Assembly (NCBI GenBank): GCA_014621425.1
Contig: JAANBB010000113.1
Location: 37,724 to 101,723 of the forward strand
DNA: 64,000 bases
Reading direction: 5' to 3'
Source of the DNA: Cylindrodendrum hubeiense
Taxonomy: Eukaryota; Ascomycota; Sordariomycetes; Hypocreales; Nectriaceae
The translations under genes were made by a program, and so were the position numbers. Below the pieces are notes generated by a model, which saw only the letters and a list, made by a program, of their open reading frames with translations, did no database searches and was not told the origin of the DNA. Shown here in pieces: positions 21,732 to 31,622 of the stretch (positions within the stretch are counted from its first letter, which is position 1; each line of letters begins with the position of its first letter).

Positions 21732-24700
21732 ATGTCGAGAATCGACAAGCTCTCCATCTCGGGCATTCGCTCGTTTAGCCCGTCCGTCCGAGAAGCCATT
21801 CAGTTCAACACCCCACTCACCCTCATTGTTGGATACAATGGCTCCGGCAAGACCACCATTATCGAGTGTCTCAAGTATGCCACCACCGGCGAACTTCCTC
21901 CCAACAGCAAAGGTGGTGCATTTATCCACGATCCCAAGGTCGGTCTCTTGCCAATGCCGTCGCCGTCACTCATTCTCACATTCCACAGCTCTGCGGCGAG
22001 AAGGAGGTCATGGCACAGGTCAAGCTGCAGTTTAGATCGATCAATGACCGCCAACATGTTGCCACCCGCAGTATGCAACTCACCGTAAAGAAGACCACCC
22101 GTTCCCAGAAGACTCTCGACTGCTCTCTCGTCGTTGTGAATAATGGCGAACGCACCACCACCTCAACAAGACAGGCCCAACTGGACGAAATGATTCCCGA
22201 GCGGCTCGGTGTCTCTCCCGCGATTCTCGATGCCGTCATCTTTTGCCACCAGGATGAGTCTCTCTGGCCCCTAAGCGAACCTGCGGCATTGAAGAAACGC
22301 TTTGATGAAATTTTCGAAGCTTTGAAGTATACCAAGGCCATTGACAACCTCAAAGTTCTCCGCAAGAAACAGGTCGAGCAGCTCGGAAAACTCCAGAACG
22401 ACGAGGCACACAACAAGGTCAACAAGGATAGAGGAGAACGGGCCGAAAAGAGGATGAAGGGCCTACAGGCAGAAATCGAGGGTTCCCGAGACAGCTGCGA
22501 GTCGATCAGCGCTGAAATGGAAGAAACACAGGACAGGATTCGGAGTATCCGCGAGACCGCAAATACCCACCTTGAAATCGTCCATAATCTCAACAACAAA
22601 CGTGAACAACTCGAATACCGCCAAGATGCGGTCAAGGAGCTCAGAACCACCATCGATGAACTTCATGAGGATGATGCATCCCTGGAGAATGACCTTGCCC
22701 ACTACGAAGACCGTATGCTACATCTTCAAGACGAGGCGGATGGTAACAAGACGCAATACAACGATCTGCAGAAGGTGTTGGGCCAGTCCCGAAGGGATCA
22801 GTCCGCAAAGCTCGCCGAGCAGGGAAAACACCAATCAGATAAAGACAAGTACGAACGCCAGCTCAAGATGCGCATGGAGGTGATTCAGGAAGCCGCCGAA
22901 ACATATGGCTTCTCAGGCTTTGATGGCGATCTGAGTGATCAGCACGTCAAGAACTTCAACGACCGGTTACAAAAGCTGCTCAATGAAAAGAAGCGGGATC
23001 TCGAGCGAATGCAAAAAGAAAACTCGGTCGAACTGGACAGGTCTACCAGCGTTATTACCGAGCTCGAGGGTCGCAAAGCTGCCCGGACCCAGGATCGTGT
23101 GTCTGCGAAACAACGCATGAACGCCATCGAAAAGCGGACCAATGTACTCCAGAATGAGTCGGGCATGATTGATGTAGATGAGGGCGCCAAGGCGATTCTG
23201 GACGGACAGCTGGACGACCTTGAAAGCAGGTTTCAGACTGCGCAGAAGGGGTTCGAGGCTTCTGACTGGGACCGCCAACTGGCTGATGATAACGACAAGC
23301 TACACCAACTCGAGACCGAAAATGAAAGGCTCGGCCGAGAACTTGTTGAGTGCACACGCATGGCCTCCGATCGCGCTCAACTTGATTTGAGGAAGAAGGA
23401 GCTGGCAGATCGCAAGCGCAAGCTCGATACTTTGACAAATACCTGGAGGCCAAAGCTGAATAAGGTCCTCGGCGACGATTGGCAGTCGGAAACACTAGAT
23501 GCCAAGTTCCAATCGGTGTTAAAAGACCAGAATAAGGTCACTGCGGACGCCCAGAGACGACGTGATCAAACACGACAAAAGCAGCAGAAGGTCGAATTCC
23601 GGTTGAGAAGTGCCAAGGAGTCGAACGACAGAAACACAAAAGAGGCTGCAAACTCTCAGCAGCAGGTCGTCGACGCACTTCAGACTGTGCGGGACAACGC
23701 CATCGTCGAAGACTACGACGAAGAGGTGAACTCAGTGGAGCAACAAGTTGAAGACCTCAGGAACGAGCTCAGTCTTTTCGATGCCCTTGTTGACTACTAC
23801 AATAAGTGCAAGCGTATGCTGGAGTCGAAGAAAAAATGCCTGCTCTGCGAACGACATTTCGATGACAACCAGGCCGCTAGCCTGGAACGACTCGGCAAAA
23901 AGATTGACAAGAATCTTGATCCCAAGGGCAAGGTGGACGTAGAGAAGGACCTGAAGGAATGTATGGCGAGCCTGGAAAAGCTACGCTCTGTCCGGTCAGC
24001 GTATGACACCTATGAACGGTTGTCAGCCAAACTCCCCTCCCTTCGAGATGAGTGCAAGGCTGTTGAAAGCGAGTATGACACGCTCGAGAGGCAGTTGGAA
24101 GAGCAAAGCTCCATCGTCTCTGCGGAGGAGGAGAAGCAAAAGGACCTGGAGGACATGTCTAAGACGGTTATGAACATTGCTCAAACTGTCAAGGATATCG
24201 GCGATTCGGAAACGCAGGTCGACCGTATCATGTCCCAGCAAATGTCTGGCGGCGCTACTCGGAGCCCGGAGGAGATTCACGAGCTCCAGGCTAGCCTGGC
24301 TGAACAGATGAGGAGCCTCAAAACCCGCATCTCAAAGCTAACCAACGATCGGCAGCGCATGAAAGACCAACTGAATGCGCTTGAACTGGAGAAGAGCGAG
24401 CTCCGAAACAAGATTAGCCGCGCCAGCGGGCAGCTCGACAAGAAGAAGGATCTCCAAACCCAAATCCAGTCACTAAAGGAGGAGCAATTGCACCAGCGAG
24501 AGGTTATTCAACGCGCAGATGAAGAGTTGGAGAACATTGAGCCCAGCATGAACGAAGCAAGATCCGCTCGCGATGAGGTTCTTCGACGCGGCAGGGCAAA
24601 GGAGCAGCTCATCGTCGAGGCTCGCGACGCGGTTGCAAACTCTGTCAGTGAGATCAAGATGATGGATAGTGATATCCAGGATTACATTGACCGCGGTGGG

Positions 24701-25705
24701 CCCTCCAATCTTGCCTCCAATCAGCGTGCCATTGCCGCCCTCGAAAAGGCCATTGCGAACACTGAAAAGGAGATCACGGATCTCACCGTCCGCACCAACA
24801 AGCTCAAGCAGGATATTGATAACGGAGATCGGAAGAAGAAGAATATCAATGATAATCTCAACTACCGAAAACATCTTCGCATGCTGGAGGTCATCCGTCG
24901 AGAAATATCTGAACTGGAGGAACGCAATGCCGACGAAGACTACGAGCGACTCCAGGCCGAGGCTCGATCACAGGAGAACCAGTACAACCGCCTTCTCGCC
25001 GAGCGCGGATCCGTCATGGGGACTATGAAGACCAAAGACGAGGAGCTTGGGCGGTTGCTACAAGAGTGGGAGATGGACTACAAGGATGCCAAGAAAAAGT
25101 ATCGCGAGTCGCATATCCGAGTCGAGACGACAAAGGCTGCTATAGAGGACTTGGCCCAGTGCAGCTCGGCCGTTGACAAGGCCGTCATGCAGTACCATTC
25201 TCTGAAAATGTCTGAGATCAACCGTATTGCAGGGGAGCTGTGGCAAAGCACATATCAGGGCACCGATATCGACACGATCCTCATCCGCTCCGACAACGAG
25301 TCCAACACCGGCAAGCGCAACTACAACTACCGACTCTGCATGGTGAAGCAGGACACCGAGATGGACATGCGCGGTCGCTGCTCTGCGGGCCAGAAGGTTC
25401 TCGCCTCCATCATCATTCGTCTCGCCCTGGCTGAATCGTTTGGTGTCAACTGCGGCCTGATTGCGCTCGACGAGCCGACTACCAATCTCGATCGAGACAA
25501 CATCAAGAGTCTGGCCGAGAGTCTACACATGATCATCAAGACGCGCCAAGCCCAGAGCAACTTCCAGCTCATTGTCATCACCCACGACGAAGAGTTTTTG
25601 CGACACATGCGCTGCAGCGATTTCTGCGATAGTTTCTTCCGCGTCAGGCGTGACGAGCGACAGAACAGTGTAATCTCGAGGGAGAGCATCACAAAGATTT
25701 TCTAG
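21732..25705 (+). CDS. RAD50: DNA repair ATPase Rad50 (MRN/MRX complex)
   Basis: Exons 21732-21938 and 21989-25705 give 1307 aa, close to the yeast length. Removing the 50-bp intron (unusual donor GTCGGT) joins GGAFIHDPK to [13 protein letters not shown] exactly as in the family. Walker [10 protein letters not shown] is at 34-42 and the Q-loop/[13 protein letters not shown] segment is in the N-terminal lobe. Very long heptad coiled coils flank the zinc hook CLLC (C686 and C689). The ABC signature [19 protein letters not shown] starts at about 1200, and Walker B with D-loop ([12 protein letters not shown]) at about 1226. Rad50 forms the Mre11-Rad50-Nbs1/Xrs2 complex in the nucleus, which tethers and processes double-strand breaks and protects telomeres. 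All catalytic motifs are intact. Confidence 0.98.
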
Positions 25706-26999
25706 TCGGATGATGGATGGGCTTGGGATGATTTGACTATCAAATCAGTTTTAAATGCACGGCGAATTAAAGGAGATTGGGCGTTTGGGGTGTCGCAAAA
25801 TGGCTGGGCATGTAAAATGCATATGCGGATTCAATTCGGTCGCGCCTACTACGTACATGATGGCTCTATTTAGCGGTGGTGTTAGGGTGACCGTAAAATA
25901 TGAGAAGGCGCTGACGTATGTGTATTTTTGGGTTCGCGTCGTAATTACAATCCAGCCCGGCACGTGGGTGTTCTTTATTCGGTTGGCGGGAAACGTTGAG
26001 ACAGGACCTGCCTGTCCTGTTACACGACCGAGACTCAAGCATATGTCTCGGATTTAATTCTGTGTACCATAGGGGCGATGTCGGAGAACTCATCATGGCA
26101 ACCGACATCATGAGTTTGCCTCTGAATACCTGGTACGAGAGAACCCCTTGGCAACGCCTGATCAAGGCCGAGTCGAGGTACGCGGCGACCGAGATGGTCA
26201 CGATCCAGATGGCTCACGGTCCATGGGAGGCGTTCGCAGCGTTCAACATGAGTCACTGCCGCGCAATGGCAGTGAGATGACGGTAGATGTAGTCCACCAT
26301 GGTGCGACTTCCCAGCAATCAGAGGCGCCGACACGGTCCAGAAGGCTTGAAAGAAGACAACCCATGTCAGACGGATGTCCGAGGACACCGACCATCATGT
26401 CCCTCCCCACATGATGGATGCCGGCGCACGACGGGCAGTTCGGAATTACGAGCCGGCAATAATCCTGCCTGTTACCCATGGCCGCATAAGACTATCCGTC
26501 TCCACCTCCGCCCTCCACGAACCGATCCAGGGCTCCATTTACCTTACCTAACCTCGCCCGAAACGGTCCTAGGCCATGGAAACCAGATTTGCCAACGTCT
26601 CTGTGGCTCCCCTTGCCGTGCCGGGTAGCCGGTCCTCGGAGACCGGACAAGTGCGCCATGCCAATGCCCTCCATGTCGACTTCGCGTCTCGCGAAAGCCG
26701 AGCTGAGAAAAAATTCTCTGACGAAAGCGGGTGCCATGGCCATGAAGCAATCATAAAGGGAAACAACCTCCTCAACTGCTGGACTTGCGGCTACTACACT
26801 GAATCATCGTCAACGAAGACTCTGAGAAGCAGACTGGTAACCCGGCTGGTGCCGCCCTCCCTCCGAAACACCGACGACGTCAACAACTTTAGCTCTAGGG
26901 GCTATACATTATATTACCAATCATCCATCGACCATCCAACTATCCAACCATCCAACCCCCAACGGCCAGGAATCATCCAACCCCTAACGGCCAGGAACC
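25706..26999 (+). promoter_or_regulatory. intergenic; 3' flank of RAD50 and promoter of the MFS gene
   Basis: About 1.3 kb. The last 80 bp before the MFS start hold short direct repeats: CCATCCAACTATCCAACCAT, then two near-copies of CAACCCCxAACGGCCAGGAA, in what is probably the 5' UTR. A TACCTTACCTAACCT element lies near 26540. The open frame at 26576-27058 overlaps the MFS start in another frame and resembles nothing known. Confidence 0.5.
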
Positions 27000-28781
27000 A
27001 TGGCCGCCTCTATAGAGAGGAGAACCAGCTCGGAGAGCACGCTCGACATCGAGCGTGATGCTCCCGTTCTCGCCCCAGCAAAAGAGCCCACTGAGGCCTC
27101 CACCGAAGACCCGGCTTCTGCCCCGTCCGTTACGACTCCGCCTCCGGGCTCCAAGCCCGGTGATCCCGAGGCCGGGCGGACCCCCCTTCAGACGTTCCTC
27201 ATCATGTTCGCCTTGTGCACGGCGCTCTTCCTCGCCGCGCTAGACATGACCATCATCACCACGGCCATCCCGACCATTGCCGCCGAGTTCCATTCCAGCA
27301 CCGGCTACGTCTGGATCGGCAGCGCCTACCTTCTTGGCAACGCTGCCTTTGTCCCGACATGGGGCAAGGTCTCTGACATCTTCGGCCGCAAGCCCGTCAT
27401 CCTCGCAGCCGCCGTCATCTTCTGGATTGGTTCGCTGCTGTGCGCCTTGAGCAACGGCATGGGCATGCTCATTGCCGCGCGTGCCATCCAGGGAATTGGA
27501 GGTGGCGGCCTCATTGTCCTCCCCAACATTGCTGTCAGCGACCTCTTCTCCATGCGGAACCGTGGCATGTACTTTGGTATCCTCGGCATGGTGTGGGCGT
27601 TGGCCTCGGCGGTTGGACCCATCCTGGGAGGTGTCTTCACCACCAAGGTGACCTGGAGGTGGTGCTTCTACATCAACTTGCCCATCTCTGGCGTCGCCTT
27701 CATGGTTCTCATCTTTGTCCTGAAGCTGCACAACCCCAAGACCCCCGTCAAGGAAGGTCTCCTTGCCATTGACTGGCTCGGCAGTCTCCTCATCATCGGC
27801 GGCACCGTCATGTGGCTCCTGGGCCTCGAATTTGGTGGTGTCACTTTCCCCTGGAAGTCGGCGACGACCATCTGCCTCATTGTTTTCGGCATCCTGATCA
27901 TTGGCCTCTTCCTCGTTTACGAGACCAAGTTTGCCAAGTACCCTGTCATTCCCATCCGTCTATTCCACAACCGAAACAGCGTTGCCGCCTTTGGACTATC
28001 ATTTGCCCATGCCTTCACTTTCATGTCAGGCAGCTACTGGCTTCCTCTCTACTTCCAAGGTGTCCTAGGCGCCTCATCCCTACTTTCGGGTGTCTACCTG
28101 TTGCCGTTTGTGCTGGCGCTGTCATTCGTCTCGGCGGCGTGCGGTATATTCATCAAGAAGACTGGCATGTACAAGCTCGTTATTGTGGCCGGTTTGATTG
28201 TCACTGTCTTGGGCTTTGGTCTATTCATCAACCTGGAATCCAAGGCGAACTGGGCCAAGATCATCGTCTTCCAGATCATCGCGGGTATCGGAATTGGTCC
28301 CAACTTCCAGGCGCCCCTGATTGCGCTCCAGACCAATGTTGAGCCCCGAGACATCGGCTCTGCGACGTCGAGCTTCTCCTTCATTCGCCAGATGGGCACT
28401 TCCATCTCGGTCGTCATCGGCGGCGTCATCTTCAACAACGAGATGCAAAAGCAAAACCCGACACTGGAGCGAGAGCTGGGCCATGAGCTAGCCCAGGCCC
28501 TGTCGGGCTCCAACGCGGCCAGCAACGTCCAGCTAGTCGGCAGCCTAACAGGGCATGACGGCGATGTGGCCAAGGCCGCTTACTGGAAGAGTCTGCAGAC
28601 CATGTACATTGTCTACACCTGCTTCGCGGCGCTGGGCCTGATCATCAGCATGTTCATCCGCCAGGTTAACCTGAGCAAGGATCACAAGGAACATCAGACC
28701 GGCCTAAAGTCGCTCAAGGCCAGAACGGACGAGAAGGCCACGGACGAGAAGACCGCAACGGATAAGGAGGTCGGAAACTAA
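27000..28781 (+). CDS. MFS drug:H+ antiporter, DHA2-like (14 TM)
   Basis: Single exon, 593 aa, start in an ACCATGG context. A cytosolic Pro/Ala/Glu-rich N-terminus (about 60 residues) precedes about 14 predicted membrane segments. Family features include LDMTIITTAIPTIAAEF (TM1), motif A GKVSDIFGRKPVI in loop 2-3, and RAIQGIGGGGLIVLPNI. The antiporter motif C appears in TM5 as ALASAVGPILGGVF, and WRWCFYINLPI follows. These place it among DHA2 exporters, which move toxic compounds or secondary metabolites out of the plasma membrane using the proton gradient. The C-tail is a Lys/Glu/Thr-rich cytosolic segment. It lies next to a flavin monooxygenase and a Zn2Cys6 regulator, which suggests export of a metabolite made or met by that group (inference). 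Confidence 0.92.
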   Translation: MAASIERRTSSESTLDIERDAPVLAPAKEPTEASTEDPASAPSVTTPPPGSKPGDPEAGRTPLQTFLIMFALCTALFLAALDMTIITTAIPTIAAEFHSSTGYVWIGSAYLLGNAAFVPTWGKVSDIFGRKPVILAAAVIFWIGSLLCALSNGMGMLIAARAIQGIGGGGLIVLPNIAVSDLFSMRNRGMYFGILGMVWALASAVGPILGGVFTTKVTWRWCFYINLPISGVAFMVLIFVLKLHNPKTPVKEGLLAIDWLGSLLIIGGTVMWLLGLEFGGVTFPWKSATTICLIVFGILIIGLFLVYETKFAKYPVIPIRLFHNRNSVAAFGLSFAHAFTFMSGSYWLPLYFQGVLGASSLLSGVYLLPFVLALSFVSAACGIFIKKTGMYKLVIVAGLIVTVLGFGLFINLESKANWAKIIVFQIIAGIGIGPNFQAPLIALQTNVEPRDIGSATSSFSFIRQMGTSISVVIGGVIFNNEMQKQNPTLERELGHELAQALSGSNAASNVQLVGSLTGHDGDVAKAAYWKSLQTMYIVYTCFAALGLIISMFIRQVNLSKDHKEHQTGLKSLKARTDEKATDEKTATDKEVGN

Positions 28782-29105
28782 CAGGTGAAAAAAATTGTTA
28801 AAGCATTATGTACTATTGCAAGATACCCACAGCCTAAGGAGGATTGGATTTTGTTGGATTATATCCCCCCGCTATTATTGTAATTAGGGTCACATCTGGG
28901 TCATTAAAACCTGATTGATTCAAATATATTTATTTTTTCCCCTTGGAAATCATGTGTAACTGTATGCAAATTCAGTCGCTCACTGGAATGTCTTGTAAGA
29001 CCTTTTGTGGGACAAACACAACTGTGTTGAAGCTTGAACTCATGATCTCCATTGTTTCGTTAGGTATCAAGTATATAAATATGTTTTAGACATCTATGTT
29101 TCAAA
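28782..29105. other. AT-rich convergent 3' flanks
   Basis: The MFS (+) and FMO (-) genes converge on this 324-bp AT-rich spacer. T-runs and TATAAATATG-like stretches fit polyadenylation regions for both. No gene is visible. Confidence 0.6.
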
Positions 29106-30681
29106 TCACTGCGCGCTTCCCTCCTGGGACTTCTTCCACTCTTGATAGTCAAAGCCCAAATCCTTAAGCGACCTAAGCTCATGCCTTCGCTCACCTACAG
29201 CGCGGCTAGCAAGCTTAATCTTGGGCACCAGCTCCCGAATCCATCTCGTTTCCAGGTTCCAATAAGGGGGCTTCTTTCCATCGCCCTCGTTCTCCAAACC
29301 CAGCTCGGGAGCCTTGGTAGCTGTCCCGCTGAGATCGTGGAGGCGGTTGACGTAGTCTACATCCTCTGGAGAAGTCATGACGTGAATGGCCTTACCCGAG
29401 CCCTTAACTTTGTGTTGATCTTCGACCCAAGCCTCCATCTCTGTTTTTGAAGGCGCGCTGAGGCGACCGGACCAGATACGGCCGATGACAGCGCTCTGGG
29501 CTTCAGAGACTGGAAAGGGGACGATCCGCTGGGGCACGCTGAGGAAGGCAAGGGTGGGATCGGCGGTGTAGAGAATGTGTTCCCAAAGATGGGCGGCGTG
29601 GCCACCACCGGGGACCACGATAGCTGGCTCAACATTGGTGAGGAAGGGGTATGAGTAGTGGAAGCCGGTGCAGAAGATGATTGAGTCGATGTCGGACTCA
29701 ACGCGGCCATTAGCGAAGCGAACACCACGCGTTTCGGGCAGAAACTCGACGATCTCGGGCACATATGCCGCCCAAGGCGTGTCTGCCTGGGGCTGGACAA
29801 TTGAGGGCTTCTCCTTTTCCGACACAAAAACAGGGAGTTTTGCGACGGTGGAGAGCTGGACGCTCACGTCGACTCCAGAGGCAGAGTTGCCCACGACGAT
29901 AACTTTCTATGACCAAATAAGTATGGTTTACAGAACGTTCCAAGCAGATTGTCAACGCACCTTGTCAGAATAGTCATTAGGGCGGCGGTAGAACTTGGAG
30001 TGTGAAACAGCCCCGGGGTACGCCTCGTCAAACTCTTCGAGTCCTGTGATACGGGGGATGAAGGGGTCGTTGTAGTGACCGCTGGCCACAATCACGGCGT
30101 CAAACTCACTCTTGGTGGCCTTGTTCTCTTTGAGGTCGAGGACTTCGACCTGCCATGGCCCATCTGGCTGCGAGGCAGGCTTTTCGATGTTCAACACCTG
30201 GGTTTGGTATGAGATGTGAGGAGTCAACTCCTCAGCGTAATCCTTGAGGTACTGCAGGACAACAGTGTGCTTGGGGAACAGCGAGGAGCCCTTGGGGAAC
30301 TCGGTGTCGGAGAAGCACATGAGGGAATGGGGGATGTTGGTCTCAAGCAAGTCGTAGATGGGCGACATAAACTCGACATCCTCACTCTCTTTGGGCCGTA
30401 TGGCCTGGTCTGGCAGGGAGCTGGGCTGCGTGCGAGGCACTGTGAAGCCCTGCTCCCGTGCAAGAGGAGTGTAGTTCCACACACCTCCCGGTGTAGACCT
30501 CTGCTCAAAGAGCTGAATCTTAGAGAACTTCTTCTCGGCCAAGAAGTATCTACAATGACAGCCGGTTAGCAGAGACCCGCAATCACGGGCCTTGAATCAC
30601 TTGCTTTGCGGCAGCTAGGCCACTGGGACCGGCGCCGATGATGGCGATACGCGCAACGTTGAGCTTATCTGCCAGCGCCAT
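29106..30681 (-). CDS. flavin-containing monooxygenase (FMO), with a GC-AG first intron
   Basis: Minus-strand exons 30681-30605, 30549-29961 and 29906-29106 give 488 aa. The FAD-binding GAGPSG is at residues 17-22 in IAIIGAGPSGLAAAKYF, and GGVWNY follows. The second, NADPH-binding Rossmann motif is GNSASG in KVIVVGNSASGVDVS, and the ASGHYNDPF and IIFCTGFHYSYPF loops are typical of FMO/thiol-monooxygenase proteins (fungal Fmo1 group). The first intron works only with a GC donor: GCAAGT at 30604-30599, ending TAG at 30550. This keeps the frame and rebuilds AAAKYFLAE, whereas the nearby GT would shift the frame. Likely substrates are soft nucleophiles (S or N) or a pathway intermediate. It is divergent from the Zn2Cys6 gene. 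Confidence 0.9.
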
Positions 30682-31622
30682 TTGAGGGTTGAGGCTTCAG
30701 AAGCACTTGAGACGGGGTTTAGTTGTAAGTGATTGGGCCAATTGAGGTGCCTAGAGTGCTGAGTCCCGATGGCGCAATTTGAGGGGAATCAGAACAGAGC
30801 TCATACATGCAGGAGAAGGGTTTTAAGGGTTCCTACTACAGCACGCTAAATAGCTAGAGGAAGCCAGCAAGAGGCCGGACATCGAGCACCTTGTCAGAGG
30901 ACCCCGATGGATTCCGCAAAATAGCCTCATGAGCGGTCGTTGTCCTGACGCGGCGTCCTCCATGAACCGACATGGGCTGATTGGGTAGAAGGTTGTGTCT
31001 CCTAGTTCGGAAATATCGGGTCGCGCGGAGGCCGACTCCGACTCCGGGGCTATCGGTGCTTGGCCGACTTATGTAATAGTTTCTCCATTGGGCCAGCGCT
31101 GTTGGATTGCGCTCTTGGCTCTGCTTGGAGGCCATCTTCAACTGCGCGGGTATCACGAGGGCTTCTACACGAAAGGTTGATAAGGAAAGCACCAAGGACA
31201 AGGACAATCCAGGGCGTCACCGCGGTCTGGACTTGCTAACGCGGGCTCCTAAGGTTCCAACGGGCATCGTCCGTTTAAATGCTGACAAAACGAGTCGAGT
31301 CGCGCCCGCAATTGATAGGTATCCGCGAGCCATGTTGCGGGAGCACGCAATCTACTCCACTCTGGTAGACATCGCATCGCGGAGCCGCTTGCTGGTCGCA
31401 CTTTGGAGGCAACTAATGACTGTGCCTACTGTAGCTCACCGGCCTGCTTGCTTTTTTCCTCGCATCCGCTGCTCGTCTGACGCATCACTGGGCCATTGTC
31501 TTATCTCGCACTGCATGCCGAGTCTTGATAATCAGTCCCCGCCGCCATTGATTGAAGTGCATCGTCCCGCCCTGTCGGGCCTGGCGAGAGAGCCCCGGTG
31601 AGGTGTCTCTGGAGGCCCAAAA
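30682..31622. promoter_or_regulatory. divergent promoter region, FMO / Zn2Cys6 regulator
   Basis: About 0.94 kb between two divergent starts. A cluster of CGG/CCG triplets lies near the middle: CGG-N6-CGG at 31008-31019, then CCG-N3-CCG-N3-CCG at 31032-31046. Paired CGG triplets are the usual half-sites of Zn(II)2Cys6 proteins, so the adjacent regulator could act here. The binding assignment is inference. Confidence 0.5.

Noticed and set aside
26576..27058. 160-codon frame overlapping the MFS start
   Set aside because: It runs out of frame into the clear MFS coding sequence and has no family features.
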